From Rhodocyclaceae bacterium (GTDB lineage: Bacteria; Pseudomonadota; Gammaproteobacteria; Burkholderiales; Rhodocyclaceae), in contig JADJEF010000003.1 in assembly GCA_016702335.1 (NCBI GenBank), positions 62,001-126,000 of the forward strand: 64,000 bases of DNA, in the 5' to 3' direction. The translations under genes were made by a program, and so were the position numbers. Below the pieces are notes generated by a model, which did no database searches, was not told the origin of the DNA, and was given only the letters and a program-made list of their open reading frames with translations. Below, piece by piece: positions 8,465 to 17,879 of the stretch (the first letter of the stretch is position 1; each line of letters opens with the position of its first letter).

Positions 8465-9685
8465 CTAGGCTAAAAAGTAGTGCAGTAACCGGTTGAGAAA
8501 GCGTCGCCCTTGCGCGGTTGGCCGCAGCAGGCCGGCGTCGGTGTCGAGCAGGCCGTCTCGCCGTGCCGCCAGCGCCGACTTGGTGATGGTGGCGAGCGGC
8601 AGCCCGGTACGTTCGGTCAGCAGCGCGGCCGGCACGCCCTCGGTGAGGCGCAGGGCATTCATCATGAATTCGCCGGGCAGGTCGTCGCTGGAAATGTCTG
8701 CGGCGCTCGATTGCCAGCGGCCGTTGCGGGTGGCCTCGAGATAGGCCCGTGGATGCCGGTGACGCGCTTCGCGCCAGATGCGCTCATGGCTCGAGAGTTT
8801 GGAGTGTGCACCAGCGCCGATGCCCAGATAGTCGCCAAAGGTCCAGTAGTTGAGATTGTGCAGGCAGCGTTGCTCGCGTCCCTTGGCGAAGGCTGAGGTT
8901 TCGTAATGCATGAAGCCCGCGCCCGCCAGTTCCCCTTCTACCATTTCCTGCATGTCGGCGGCGAGATCGTCGTCAGGCAAGGGGGGCGGAGCGTGATGGA
9001 ACGCGGTGTTGGGTTCCAGCGTCAGGTGGTAGGCCGAGAGGTGCGTGACGCCGGTAGCAATGGCGCGGCAAATGTCGTCGCGTGCTTGCGCCAGAGATTG
9101 TTCGGGCAGGGCGTACATGAGGTCCAGATTCACCCGGTCGAAATGACGCTGTGCCAGATCGATGGCGGCCAGAGCCTCATGGCTGTCGTGGATGCGGCCC
9201 AAGGCGCGCAGCTTGTCGTCGGCAAAACTCTGAATGCCCAGCGACAGCCGATTGACGCCGGCAGCGCGGAAGGCGGCGAATTTTTCAGCTTCGGCCGTGC
9301 CGGGATTCGCTTCGAGGGTGATCTCGGCATCGGGGTGCAAGGGCACGCGCATGCGGATCGCCGCGAGCAGGGCATCGACGGTGTCACCGGACATCAGACT
9401 GGGCGTGCCGCCGCCGATAAAAATGCTCATCACCGGGCGGTTCCAGATCGCCGGCAACGCGGCCTCAAGATCGGCGATCAGGGCGGTGAGGTAGGCGTGC
9501 TCATCGGGCGCGCCTGCGTTGGCAAATTCGTGCGAGTTGAAGTCGCAATAGGGACATTTCTTGACGCACCACGGCCAATGTACATAGAGCGCCAGCGGCG
9601 GCGGTGCCTTTAGCCCGGAATTACCGCAAGTCGGCGCTGGTGACACGGCGCTTTCCGCCACGCGAATGGGAATGATGCGCGTCAT
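8465..9685 (-). CDS. hemW: Radical SAM heme chaperone HemW
   Basis: A 406-residue radical SAM protein formerly annotated as coproporphyrinogen III oxidase-like. The 4Fe-4S ligands are C40, C44 and C47 in CVKKCPYCDF. GGGTPS and the HemW-type HNxxYW (HNLNYW) motif are present, the latter separating it from true HemN. HemW binds heme and delivers it to target proteins. The ATG overlaps the rdgB stop (ATGA). The first 30 residues are longer than the family needs and include one copy of a dispersed repeat (9628-9650). No ATG lies between the repeat and the catalytic core, so the repeat is probably translated. A second repeat copy lies near the C-terminus. Confidence 0.9.
   Translation of the reverse strand: MTRIIPIRVAESAVSPAPTCGNSGLKAPPPLALYVHWPWCVKKCPYCDFNSHEFANAGAPDEHAYLTALIADLEAALPAIWNRPVMSIFIGGGTPSLMSGDTVDALLAAIRMRVPLHPDAEITLEANPGTAEAEKFAAFRAAGVNRLSLGIQSFADDKLRALGRIHDSHEALAAIDLAQRHFDRVNLDLMYALPEQSLAQARDDICRAIATGVTHLSAYHLTLEPNTAFHHAPPPLPDDDLAADMQEMVEGELAGAGFMHYETSAFAKGREQRCLHNLNYWTFGDYLGIGAGAHSKLSSHERIWREARHRHPRAYLEATRNGRWQSSAADISSDDLPGEFMMNALRLTEGVPAALLTERTGLPLATITKSALAARRDGLLDTDAGLLRPTAQGRRFLNRLLHYFLA
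8559..8581 (-). repeat. Dispersed 23-bp repeat, copy 1 (inside hemW)
   Basis: Matches AAGTCGGCGCTGG, four bases (CGGC), ACGGCG on the minus strand. It is read in HemW as KSALAARR. Because HemW can accommodate this helix naturally, it is the copy most likely to be a chance or ancestral match. Confidence 0.5.
9628..9650 (+). repeat. Dispersed 23-bp repeat, copy 2 (5' end of hemW)
   Basis: Plus-strand copy with variable bases TGAC, preceded by ACCGC as in copy 8. It lies about 30 bases past the rdgB stop and is translated antisense in the HemW N-terminal extension (VSPAPTCGN). Confidence 0.8.
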
Positions 9686-10272
9686 AGCCCGTGACGAAGG
9701 CGTTCGATCAGTTGTGCCAGCGCCTGACCGCGATGCGAGACGGCGTTCTTCTCGTTGTGCGACAGTTCGGCGGCAGTCTTGCCGAAGCGCGCTACGTAAA
9801 AGTGCGGGTCATAGCCAAATCCGTCTTCGCCGCGCGGCGTGTCGACGATTTCGCCATGCCATTCCCCTTCGGCAATCACAGGCTGCGGGTCATCGGCATG
9901 GCGGACGAACACCAGCACCGCGACGTAGTGGGCGCGGCGGTCGGCAAGACCCTGAAGCGCCGCGATGAGCTTTTCGTTGTTGCGCGCATCTGATTTGGGT
10001 TCGCCGGCATAGCGGGCCGAGTACACGCCGGGTGCCCCACCCAGGGTGGCGACGCACAGACCCGAATCGTCGGCCAGCGCCGGCAGGCCGGTGTGGCGAG
10101 CGGCATGACGCGCTTTGGCCAACGCGTTCTCGACAAAGGTGCAGTGGGGTTCTTCGGCTTCCGGAACATTGAGTGTCGACTGGGGAACGACCTCGAAATC
10201 CACCGTCGCCAGCAGTTGGCCGAATTCGCGCAGCTTGCCGGCATTACCGGAAGCGAGGATGAGTTTTTTCAT
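9682..10272 (-). CDS. rdgB: dITP/XTP pyrophosphatase RdgB
   Basis: A 196-residue HAM1-family enzyme that hydrolyses deaminated purine triphosphates (dITP, ITP, XTP), keeping them out of DNA and RNA. The N-terminal substrate loop ASGNAGK (residues 7-13), the ALADDSGLCV block and the C-terminal GFGYDPHF and SHRGQAL motifs are all intact. Its ATG overlaps the PIN-toxin stop by 4 bases, and its stop overlaps the hemW ATG, so it is translated as part of a chain. In related genomes rdgB usually follows rph directly; here the Wadjet and toxin-antitoxin genes lie between them. Confidence 0.95.
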   Translation of the reverse strand: MKKLILASGNAGKLREFGQLLATVDFEVVPQSTLNVPEAEEPHCTFVENALAKARHAARHTGLPALADDSGLCVATLGGAPGVYSARYAGEPKSDARNNEKLIAALQGLADRRAHYVAVLVFVRHADDPQPVIAEGEWHGEIVDTPRGEDGFGYDPHFYVARFGKTAAELSHNEKNAVSHRGQALAQLIERLRHGL

Positions 10273-10715
10273 GGCACTTTTCCTTGGGCTATTTCGTCGA
10301 GGGCGGCGCGTGGGGTCAGCAGGCGCAGGTCATCGATGGGGTCGAGCGTGAGCAGATCGGCGTCGCCGGTGATGAGGCGGACGGCACCGCTCGCGAGCGC
10401 TACGCGAATGAATTCGTCGTCGTCGGTATCCCGGCACCAGGTTTGGCTTATGAGACGCGCTGGAATTTCTACCCAACAGGCGACCCGCTCAACATCATGG
10501 AGCAGCGACCGACGGGTTTCTAGCGATAGCACGCGATCGAACTTGGGCTGCCAGAGTCGCGAGTGCAGTTCCTCAAAGCTTGCCGCAGAAAAGGCCGGGT
10601 GGTGCCGTTCCATGAAGCGATTGATGGTCTCGGCCGGCACACCTCGGCGATTCAGAAAGGCGCTGAGCCAGACGTTGGTGTCAATGGCGACACACGAAGT
10701 CGATTCAGCTCTCAT
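10269..10715 (-). CDS. PIN-domain toxin (putative toxin-antitoxin RNase)
   Basis: A 148-residue PIN-fold protein of the COG1569 type. The acidic metal-binding residues are D12 in VAIDTNVWLSAF, E48 or E49 in ASFEEL, D96-D100 in RDTDDDEF and D118/D120 in ITGDADLL. PIN toxins cleave RNA, often tRNA or mRNA, when freed from their antitoxin. The start overlaps the upstream antitoxin gene by 11 bases, as is usual for such pairs. Its TGA overlaps the rdgB ATG, so toxin translation is linked to a housekeeping gene. Toxicity is inferred only. Confidence 0.8.
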   Translation of the reverse strand: MRAESTSCVAIDTNVWLSAFLNRRGVPAETINRFMERHHPAFSAASFEELHSRLWQPKFDRVLSLETRRSLLHDVERVACWVEIPARLISQTWCRDTDDDEFIRVALASGAVRLITGDADLLTLDPIDDLRLLTPRAALDEIAQGKVP

Positions 10716-10956
10716 CTGCGAGCAGGGCGTCGAGCAGCTCCGGTGTTAGTCCGTTACGTTCGGCCTCGGCTCCGGCATCGTCCATGGTCTTGATCAGCCT
10801 CTCGGCGTAATAACGCCGCATCGCGTCGTAATCCTCGGCGCTGACCATGACGCCGACCACCCGGTTGTGGCGCGTGACCTGAACGGGTTCGCGCTGCACA
10901 CGGTCGAGCAGCTCGCCAAAACGGGTTTTGGCTTCGTTGGCGGTGTAGGTTTGCAT
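10705..10956 (-). CDS. Phd/YefM-type antitoxin
   Basis: An 83-residue protein with the Phd/YefM N-terminal DNA-binding pattern (YTANEAKTRFGELLDRV, then PVQVTRHNRVVGVMVS). The C-terminal tail (residues about 50-83) is charged and would wrap the PIN toxin. Phd-type antitoxins repress their own promoter, and an imperfect inverted repeat stands just upstream (10982-11019). It is the first gene of the pair and lies 53 bases after the jetD stop, so it could have its own promoter or be read through from jetD. Confidence 0.85.
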   Translation of the reverse strand: MQTYTANEAKTRFGELLDRVQREPVQVTRHNRVVGVMVSAEDYDAMRRYYAERLIKTMDDAGAEAERNGLTPELLDALLADES

Positions 10957-10981
10957 GACGGTCTCCAGTGCAGGTTTTTAG

Positions 10982-11019
10982 TTCAATTTAGTCGAATCGT
11001 TCGATTTGGTCAATTTGAA
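10982..11019 (-). promoter_or_regulatory. Candidate antitoxin operator
   Basis: An AT-rich imperfect palindrome upstream of the antitoxin gene. The core is CGAA-TCG-TTCG (10993-11003), and the ends are TTCAATT and AATTTGAA. Its position suits autoregulation by the Phd-like protein. It reaches into the last codons of jetD. Confidence 0.45.
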
Positions 11020-12200
11020 GGAGTGAGGAGATCATGCAAACGGCCCGTCAGCCAGCTGAAGCGGATTCTCTCCTGCTCAAGCCGCAGACCTTCACGGATG
11101 CGGTTGCTGCGCAAGTCGTCGTACAGCGCCTGTTCATCGGGCGTCAGCCGGGTCAGTTCTGAGTGCGTCGGCGTATTTTCGACATCCCAGAACGCACGAT
11201 GGGCCTCCAGCGTGGCGCGATCCATAAGGAACGACTCTGCATGGGGGAAGGGCTGGCGAAGCTGATCGAGAATGGCAAAGCCGTGGGTGTCGATGTCGCC
11301 CCAATAGTGAACCGTGCAGCGGGTCAGCCACTGCGCCTTGGCCAGTGCTTCCCAGCCATAGCCGGCGCCGAAGATGGCGAGCGTGCCGGTGACCGGCGGG
11401 AATGCGAGAAAGTTCGTTTCGTTTTCGATAATGAAGACGCGTTCGATCGGCAGGTGCAGGCGGCCAAAGCTGTCGGCATCGAGCGTGATGTCGGCGCTGG
11501 CCGGCGCGCAGGGCAAAGGCTGAAGACGATCATCGAGCGTACGGAAGCGTACGCGCATTGGCTTTTCGCGAAAACCGTAGCGGCGCGCAAATGCAGCGAC
11601 TCCCGTGGCGCTCGTGTCGATGGCCTCTGGTGGCAGCGCCAGATCGACTAGTTCGGTCAGGACGCCCCGATGCGCTTCGATGAACTTGCTATCGACGCCC
11701 GGTACATCGACCTGCCGCAGATAAGTTGCGGGGCGCGGGTGTGCCATCAGCCACTTCACGACGGCGAGAAGGCGCGGCCAATCGTCGGCCAGCTCAAGAC
11801 CCGCCAGCGGTCGCCGCCGCAGCCAGGGCAGCACGAAAGGCAGCGCCTCGGCCGTCTGTTGCCATTGCCTGCGAAAACGCTGCACGTCGCGCGTCTTGCC
11901 GACCAAGGCGAGGGCCTCGTCCAGCCCATCCACCCAGGCGGTAGCGGGTAGGCGCTGCGTGCCGTGCACCCGATGCCGTCGCTCGCTGTGCTCGATGCGC
12001 AGGTGGGCAGGCCGGGCCATGCCCGCGGCCCAGGTACGCACGGCTTCGAACTGATCGGCGAGTTCGGTGGCCGTGGGCGTCTTCAGGCTCAGGCGCAGCG
12101 GCCAGACGATGTCGTCTGACACGCTGGCACGCAGCAGCTCGCCCCGCTCCCACAGGCGCAGCACCTGGTGGCGCAGGTCGGCCGGCGTGGTCCAGGTCAA
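11010..12200 (-). CDS. jetD: Wadjet nuclease subunit JetD (DUF3322-DUF2220)
   Basis: A 396-residue protein equivalent to MksG. The N-terminal half is the DUF3322 region; the C-terminal half is the Toprim-like DUF2220 fold with the catalytic acids E259 or E261 in [11 protein letters not shown] and D302-x-D304 in [12 protein letters not shown]. In studied Wadjet systems JetD is the nuclease that cuts circular plasmid DNA after the JetABC SMC motor has extruded it. The only start compatible with the gene order is TTG at 12200, whose bases overlap the jetC TGA (TTGA), implying coupled translation. Confidence 0.88.
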   Translation of the reverse strand: MTWTTPADLRHQVLRLWERGELLRASVSDDIVWPLRLSLKTPTATELADQFEAVRTWAAGMARPAHLRIEHSERRHRVHGTQRLPATAWVDGLDEALALVGKTRDVQRFRRQWQQTAEALPFVLPWLRRRPLAGLELADDWPRLLAVVKWLMAHPRPATYLRQVDVPGVDSKFIEAHRGVLTELVDLALPPEAIDTSATGVAAFARRYGFREKPMRVRFRTLDDRLQPLPCAPASADITLDADSFGRLHLPIERVFIIENETNFLAFPPVTGTLAIFGAGYGWEALAKAQWLTRCTVHYWGDIDTHGFAILDQLRQPFPHAESFLMDRATLEAHRAFWDVENTPTHSELTRLTPDEQALYDDLRSNRIREGLRLEQERIRFSWLTGRLHDLLTPSN

Positions 12201-15200
12201 AGCGCCGTCTCGCCAGCGCCGACTTGCGGACCGTTTTTCTGCGCCCGGTAGTCCTCGATGCTCAGGCAGCGCAGGCGCGAGTCTCGTCCGCCTTCGTTAT
12301 GCACGAAACCGACGCTGGCGACGAAGGGTTCGATGATGTGAATCTTCTGCAGGGGGGTGACGATCAAGAGTTGCAGGTTGAGCTTCTGGAACAGGCGCAA
12401 CCCGTATTGCGCCGATTCGTCCGAGCCGCGCCCGAAGGCTTCGTCGATCACCACAAAGCGGAAGGAGCGCGAACGCACCGCACCCCACTCAAGCCCGAAC
12501 TGGTAGGCGAGGCTGGCGGCGAGCACGGTGTAGGCGAGCTTTTCCTTCTGCCCGCCGGACTTACCGCCGGAGTCCGAGTAATGCTCATGCTCGGTATTGT
12601 CTTCGCGCCAGCGCTCGCTGGCCGAGAACAGAAACCAGTTGCGCACGTCGGTGACCTTGGTGGTCCAGCGCCGGTCGGCTTCCGACAGCCCCTCGCGACC
12701 GCGAAAGCGATCGATGATGGCCTTGACCTGAAGGAACTTGGCTTCGGAATACTGCTCGTCCTCCGAGCCGGTGACCGCGCCCTCGGTACAGGCACGCAAG
12801 CCATGCTGAAAGTCGCGGATTTCGGCATCGGGGCTGGGCTGCGAAACCAGGACAATGAAACGTCCCGGGTTGTAGTCTATGGCGTGCAGTGACTGGTTGA
12901 TGCGCTCGATACGCTCCTTGATCGTCTCACGCTCACGATTGAGCTGGGCGTTGAAATTGGCGATCTCGTTGATCGTGTTGACGTTGAGCAGTTCCTTGAA
13001 GCGGGCTTCGAAACGCGGCAGGTCATCGCGCGACAGCCCGTCGAGCAGGCGCTGGTACTCCGGCGCGGCCGCGAGGCTGGCGTCGGCCTCGGCGGCTTCG
13101 AGTTTGAATTCCTCCTTGAAGCGGCTCATGTTGGCGATGATGCGCTGGACTAGGGTCGAGGCGCGTTTTTCCTCGGAGCTGATCCGTGCAGTTATCCATT
13201 GGCGCAAATCATGTTCCCTGTTGTCGCAGGACTCCACTGTGAGATGGTGCTCGCCCAGTGCTTCTCCGCGCAGCCCATTCAGGCGTTCGAGCATGGGCGC
13301 AGGCAAGGGCGCCGCATGCCAGACGGCGGCCGTCTGTTCGCGCAGGCCCTCGGCGTCTTCGCGCTTCTGAGCGACCCGAGCGCGTTCTTCGCGCATGGTG
13401 TTCAGCCGCGCATCCGTATCGTCCAGCGTCTCCTGTGCGCTACGCAATTGCCGGGATAGTTCCTGCAAGGCATCCGAGGCGGCGGCAAGGCGCGCGTGTT
13501 CGTCCTTCAGTGTTTCGATGGCTCGGGCCAGGGTGGCCCAGTCCAGCTCGGCAAACTGAGTGAATTCCTCCAGCTTCGCCAGCGCTTCCAGCCGCCCGGC
13601 CAACTCGGTGCGCGCCTGCTGCACATCGGTGATACGGGCGGCAAGCTCGGCCAGTTGCTGTTCGAGTTGCTCGCGCGTGCTGACCAGGGTGCGCAGCTTG
13701 TCGGCATTGCTCCAGCCCAGCACATAACGGCTGCGGTCGTCGATGCGCGAGCGGTCGTCTTTCTCATGGCGCCCGGACGGGTCCTTGCTCTGGCCACTGC
13801 GGGTCACCGCACGCAGCTCGCGGCGGAACTGCTCTTGGTCATTGCAGCACGCCAGATCGAAGCGGGCGCGTAACTCCTGTTCCAGCCACTCGTAATGCTC
13901 GGAATCGGCCTTGAGCAGCAGCTTGCGTACCAGCGATTGCGGATGCAATGCCGCTGGTGGCGCAGTCTTGCGCGGGCGCACGTGGAAGAACACCAGGCGC
14001 GCGCCCAGATGCTGGCGGTCTACCCACTGAGCCACGGCCGGGTAATGGTGGTCGGGTACCAGCAACGAGAGGCCGAAGCCGCGCAGCAGGCGCTCGGCCG
14101 CGCCTTCCCACTCACGTTCGTCGTCGCGTACCTGGATCAGTTCGCCTGCGAAGGACAAATCGGCTTCGGGAATGTCGAGCGCGGCGCACAGGGCATCGCG
14201 AATGCGGATCTGTGCGGCGTCGATATTACTTTTGCGGCGCTTGAGGCTATCGATTTCTTCGCTCAGCGTCGCATGCGTTTCCCGCCCCTTGCGAAAGGCG
14301 TAGTCATCCTCGCGCTCGCGGTTGTCCAATTCGGCGATGCGACCGCGCAGACTCTCGGCGCGGTCGCCGATGGCGTGGCGCTGAGCGAGAAAGGCAGTCT
14401 CATCGGTGGGTGTCGGCTCGCCGATGCGCGACAGCAAAGCGGCATGACGATCGGCTTTCTGACGGCGTTGCTCGCGCTCGGCTTCATGGCGGCGAATGTC
14501 GGCAGCCATTTGTTCCAGACGGTCGCCGCCGTTGTCGCGCAGTGCGCGCTCCAGATTGACGATGGTTTGACGCTGGGTTGTGCGCTCATCGTCCAGACGC
14601 TTGACCTGAGCGTCGAGACGTCGCCCTTCTTCGCTGAGCAGGGCCACACGGCGCTCCAGCAGTTCGCCCTTGAGCTGGGCGAAGTAAGCGCGCAGCGCCT
14701 CGCGGCAGTGGCGCCAGCCCTCGATCTCGGCGGCCAGCGCGGCGTGGCGCTCGCAGTCTTCCACCAGTGGCGACAGCAGCGCCACCTGGCGCTTGGCCTT
14801 GAGTACGGCTTGATGGGCGCGATCGAGGTCGTCGAAGTGATGAATCAGGGCCTCGATGCGGTTTCCGACATCAAAAGGCTCGAGCATGTGATGGCGCACG
14901 AAATCAGTAAGGTTGCCAACTGACTTCATCGATACGGTCTGGTGGAAGAGCTCCAGCGCCTGCTCATGCTCGATGCCGAAGCGGCGACGGAACCAGGCCC
15001 CATAGGGCGGAAAACTGTCGAACAGTTCGCAGCCGGCGGCGCGCAGCTTCTTGCGCAGACCGGCGATGTCATTGCCGAAGCCGGCGAAGTCGGCGGTGAT
15101 CGACAGCGCGTGCTCGGCAACGACGAACAGCCGCGCCGGCGGCCCTTGCGGGTCCTTGAGCCAGAACACTTGCGCCAGGGTCACGGCCTGGTCGTAGCCT

Positions 15201-15586
15201 TCGTTACGGAAGGCACCGAGAATCACCGAGTAACTGCCCGCATCGCGCAGCGCCACGGGGCGCGAGGTGCCGGTGGCTTCGTTGCGCTCGCTCTTGTAGT
15301 GGCCGAGCACATAGGAGCGCAGGTTGCGCTCGCGCGCATCAGCACCGGCGGCCTTGTTGTAGGCCACCCGGTGCGCGGGCACGAGCAGCGTGGTGAGCGC
15401 GTCTACCAGGGTTGATTTACCCGAGCCGATGTCGCCCGTGAGCAATCCGTTGCGTCCGTCGAGCGGGTAGCGCCAGACCCGGCGATCGAAGGTTCCCCAG
15501 TTGAGCACTTCCAGATGCTGCAGACGAAAGCCGACGCGGGTATCGTCGCCGATGAAATCGAGGCCGAGCGAGCCGACGCTACTCAT
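12197..15586 (-). CDS. jetC: Wadjet SMC-like ATPase JetC
   Basis: An 1129-residue SMC-family ATPase equivalent to MksB. Walker A is GDIGSGKST (residues 51-59). Two long coiled-coil arms with a central hinge region fill residues about 230-900. The ABC signature SGGQKEK and Walker [12 protein letters not shown] lie in the last 130 residues. The protein would form the DNA-extruding motor with JetA and JetB. Start chosen at ATG 15586 (MSSVGSLG), preceded by AAGGAG inside jetB; a longer opening to 15742 would overlap jetB by 160 bases. The last residues, [10 protein letters not shown], are encoded by a dispersed repeat. Confidence 0.9.
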   Translation of the reverse strand: MSSVGSLGLDFIGDDTRVGFRLQHLEVLNWGTFDRRVWRYPLDGRNGLLTGDIGSGKSTLVDALTTLLVPAHRVAYNKAAGADARERNLRSYVLGHYKSERNEATGTSRPVALRDAGSYSVILGAFRNEGYDQAVTLAQVFWLKDPQGPPARLFVVAEHALSITADFAGFGNDIAGLRKKLRAAGCELFDSFPPYGAWFRRRFGIEHEQALELFHQTVSMKSVGNLTDFVRHHMLEPFDVGNRIEALIHHFDDLDRAHQAVLKAKRQVALLSPLVEDCERHAALAAEIEGWRHCREALRAYFAQLKGELLERRVALLSEEGRRLDAQVKRLDDERTTQRQTIVNLERALRDNGGDRLEQMAADIRRHEAEREQRRQKADRHAALLSRIGEPTPTDETAFLAQRHAIGDRAESLRGRIAELDNREREDDYAFRKGRETHATLSEEIDSLKRRKSNIDAAQIRIRDALCAALDIPEADLSFAGELIQVRDDEREWEGAAERLLRGFGLSLLVPDHHYPAVAQWVDRQHLGARLVFFHVRPRKTAPPAALHPQSLVRKLLLKADSEHYEWLEQELRARFDLACCNDQEQFRRELRAVTRSGQSKDPSGRHEKDDRSRIDDRSRYVLGWSNADKLRTLVSTREQLEQQLAELAARITDVQQARTELAGRLEALAKLEEFTQFAELDWATLARAIETLKDEHARLAAASDALQELSRQLRSAQETLDDTDARLNTMREERARVAQKREDAEGLREQTAAVWHAAPLPAPMLERLNGLRGEALGEHHLTVESCDNREHDLRQWITARISSEEKRASTLVQRIIANMSRFKEEFKLEAAEADASLAAAPEYQRLLDGLSRDDLPRFEARFKELLNVNTINEIANFNAQLNRERETIKERIERINQSLHAIDYNPGRFIVLVSQPSPDAEIRDFQHGLRACTEGAVTGSEDEQYSEAKFLQVKAIIDRFRGREGLSEADRRWTTKVTDVRNWFLFSASERWREDNTEHEHYSDSGGKSGGQKEKLAYTVLAASLAYQFGLEWGAVRSRSFRFVVIDEAFGRGSDESAQYGLRLFQKLNLQLLIVTPLQKIHIIEPFVASVGFVHNEGGRDSRLRCLSIEDYRAQKNGPQVGAGETAL
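12203..12225 (-). repeat. Dispersed 23-bp repeat, copy 3 (3' end of jetC)
   Basis: Variable bases CGAG; preceded by TCCGC. It encodes the C-terminal residues of JetC, immediately before the stop that overlaps the jetD start. Confidence 0.85.
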
Positions 15587-16301
15587 CGCCGGACTCCTTG
15601 CCACCTGTGCGGCCCGTCCCACTATTGCTGCCAGCCAGGGCCGAGCGGTAGGTTTCGAGCCGGGCGTCGAATTCGGCCAGCCACTGCGCGTCGACGAAGG
15701 CCTTGAGGATGCGGCGCACTTCGAAGGCGGCCCCGTCGGCACCGCCAGCGCTGGGCTTGAGGCGGCGCAGGAAGCCCAGCTCGATCACTTTGTTGAGGGT
15801 GGCATCGACCTGATCGATCAGCCTTGTTTCATTCGGCCCCTCGGGCAGGAAAATGCGCACCAGTTCGACCAGTTCATCGCGCGAAAGAATGAGGCGCGTG
15901 TCGCCACCACCGGCGTCGAATTCGGCGAGCTTCTTGCGCAGCAGCGCCAGCATGAGGCTGACCGCGTAGGTCAGTTGCCGGCGTGCCACCAGGCGCGGCG
16001 GGCGAACGGCGCCATCCGCCTCGTTGGCGTCGGGCCGGCTCTTGAGGAAGGCGTGCCCTTCGGCCTCGTCAAGTACCAGATCTAGCCAGAGTATCGCTGC
16101 CTGCTCGCGCACCTGCCCTTGCAAGCGCAACAGCGAGGCCCACAGGCGCTCGTCGTCATCCCGATAGATCACGCCCTTGAGCAGGGCAATCATGAGCTGC
16201 GAGAGCTCGGGGATGACGGGGGTGGCGATCGAAGGCGATAGCGAGTCGGCCTCGGTGATTTCTGCTGCCTCGCTATCTGGATTGCTGTCGAGCTCATTCA
16301 T
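15579..16301 (-). CDS. jetB: Wadjet KITE subunit JetB (DUF4194)
   Basis: A 240-residue protein equivalent to MksE, a winged-helix KITE dimer that bridges the JetA kleisin and the JetC motor. After an acidic tail (residues 1-30) the body carries [20 protein letters not shown] and [14 protein letters not shown], typical of DUF4194. ATG 16301 (MNELDSN) has an AAGGA at a good distance; a TTG at 16325 is the alternative. The 3' end overlaps jetC by 8 bases. It sits between jetA and jetC as in type I Wadjet operons. Confidence 0.85.
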   Translation of the reverse strand: MNELDSNPDSEAAEITEADSLSPSIATPVIPELSQLMIALLKGVIYRDDDERLWASLLRLQGQVREQAAILWLDLVLDEAEGHAFLKSRPDANEADGAVRPPRLVARRQLTYAVSLMLALLRKKLAEFDAGGGDTRLILSRDELVELVRIFLPEGPNETRLIDQVDATLNKVIELGFLRRLKPSAGGADGAAFEVRRILKAFVDAQWLAEFDARLETYRSALAGSNSGTGRTGGKESGDE

Positions 16302-16335
16302 GTCGTGTTGTCCTTGCGCTGGCAATGCACGGCGC

Positions 16336-17802
16336 TCAGCGTACGTAGATCACCCGCGGCAGTCGCGCCTCGCGGGTAATGCGTTGGCCCTGGGTATCGC
16401 TGGTCTGCCAGCGCACCGCATCTTCTGTGTCTTCATCCACCAGCGCCTGAAAACCTGTCGAGCCGTTGCTGTCGCTATGGGCGAGTTGCAGATAGCCCAC
16501 CAGCTCGGCCAGGCCGTGACTGAGGGGCACGCGCTCGACGATCTCGCGCAGCGACACCTGCGCCTGGCTGCGCAGGGCAAGGCGAATACCAGCGGCGAGC
16601 TGCGCCTTGTCTACCACGATTTGGTCGAAGAGGCTGGCGGTATCGATATTGTCGTCGCCAGCGTGGACGCCCAGGCTGTCAAGCCAGGCCTTGGCGCTGG
16701 GCATGAACAGGGGGCGCTCCATTGGCAAGTCGATCTCCGTGCCCATGGCGTCAAGGCTCGCCACGATGCCTGCGGGCTGCGCTGCGCGCAGGGCCAGCGC
16801 CTTGCTCTCGATGCCGTGCAGCAGATCCATGATGCGGCGATTCTCCAGGAACGCAGCGTCGTCCAGAAAGCGGCGCAATTGCAGTGACAGTTGCGCTACG
16901 GTGCGCTGCGCGTGCTCACCGGCCTCCAGCCAGTCGTAATGCACCCGGCGCGTACGCGCATCGGGCTTCAGTGTGGCCACGGCGGGCAGACCGAGCACCG
17001 TGTCCAGGCGCGTTGAGAGCGCTTCCTGGCGCGCGCTGGACATCAGGAAATCCCAAAAGGCGCGAAAGCTGCGCCCCTGATCGGAGTCGGCGATGGCATC
17101 ACGCTCGCCCATGACCTGGTCGAGCAGGGTGCCTTTGCTGCCTTCCCACAAGGCGATTTTCTCGCGCACGGAGCGGTCGAGCTGGCGGAAGTTGTGCTCC
17201 ACCTCGCGAAAGTCGCCCAGGAGCTCACGCGCCAGTTGCTGGAACTGCTGGAAGCGATCCTTCACGGCGGCATCATCAAGCAGCGGCGCGTCGCCGGTGG
17301 CCACGCGCGCGATTTCGGCGTCGATTTCATCGCGCTTGCGCTGCAGTTCCTCGAGACGACGGGTCGGGTCAGTTTCCGTACCGGCGACGATCTGCTCGAG
17401 CAGCGCGAACAGCGTCAGCAGGCGCGATTCGGTGCCGACAAAGCTGCGCTCAGTGAGCGAAACCAGCCAGCCAATCGCCTTTTCGGTTGCTGGCGTGAGG
17501 TCGAATTGCGCTTCGTCGGTGCCGGGTTTGTAGAACTTGCGCAGCCAGCCCTTTTCGGGGGAGGCCCAGTCATTCAGGTACTCGGTTGCGCTCTTTGGGA
17601 AGACGTTCTCACCGAGTTGCTCGCGCAGCACAAACAGATCGTCCTCCAGCGCTTCGGCCAGATCGACGGCCGCCATGCCGCGCACGTTTGGCGCGACGAA
17701 CACACGGTGCAGAAAGCTGGCTACCAGCGGCGCATGGTCCGAGCGCAGCAGTCGCCAGGCGGGGTGGCGCGTGCGCAGCGAATCGAGAACCTCATAGTTC
17801 AT
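16336..17802 (-). CDS. jetA: Wadjet kleisin subunit JetA (DUF3375)
   Basis: A 488-residue protein equivalent to MksF. The N-terminal LRTRHPAWRLLRSDHAPLV and FLHRVFV are characteristic of DUF3375. The middle part is a helical, Arg/Glu-rich region, and the C-terminal winged-helix part (IDLPMERPLFMPS, RVPLSHGLAELVGYL) contacts the motor. JetA closes the JetC ring. It is the first jet gene, 59 bases after rph on the same strand, with no clear promoter of its own, so the defence genes may be co-transcribed with rph. Confidence 0.85.
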   Translation of the reverse strand: MNYEVLDSLRTRHPAWRLLRSDHAPLVASFLHRVFVAPNVRGMAAVDLAEALEDDLFVLREQLGENVFPKSATEYLNDWASPEKGWLRKFYKPGTDEAQFDLTPATEKAIGWLVSLTERSFVGTESRLLTLFALLEQIVAGTETDPTRRLEELQRKRDEIDAEIARVATGDAPLLDDAAVKDRFQQFQQLARELLGDFREVEHNFRQLDRSVREKIALWEGSKGTLLDQVMGERDAIADSDQGRSFRAFWDFLMSSARQEALSTRLDTVLGLPAVATLKPDARTRRVHYDWLEAGEHAQRTVAQLSLQLRRFLDDAAFLENRRIMDLLHGIESKALALRAAQPAGIVASLDAMGTEIDLPMERPLFMPSAKAWLDSLGVHAGDDNIDTASLFDQIVVDKAQLAAGIRLALRSQAQVSLREIVERVPLSHGLAELVGYLQLAHSDSNGSTGFQALVDEDTEDAVRWQTSDTQGQRITREARLPRVIYVR

Positions 17803-17856
17803 GGGCTCGTCAGCGAGTCAGTGTTTGGCGACTGTATTAACGGTTCGAGGGTCTAT

Positions 17857-17879
17857 CGCCGTTACGCCAGCGCCGACTT
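17857..17879 (-). repeat. Dispersed 23-bp repeat, copy 4 (3' end of rph)
   Basis: Variable bases CGTA, of which TA with the following A forms the rph stop codon TAA. It encodes the C-terminal KSALA of RNase PH. Confidence 0.8.

Noticed and set aside
11488..11507. A partial match to the dispersed repeat (TGTCGGCGCTGGCC)
   Set aside because: It lacks the leading AAG and the trailing ACGGCG at the right distance, so I treat it as chance within jetD.
13895..14923. A 342-codon plus-strand open frame opposite jetC
   Set aside because: It is antisense to a clear SMC ATPase, has no ribosome-binding site, and its product resembles no protein. Long antisense frames are expected in GC-rich coiled-coil genes.
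15587..15742. An N-terminal extension of JetC
   Set aside because: It would overlap jetB by about 160 bases and is Ser/Pro-rich with no family match. ATG 15586 has a good ribosome-binding site.
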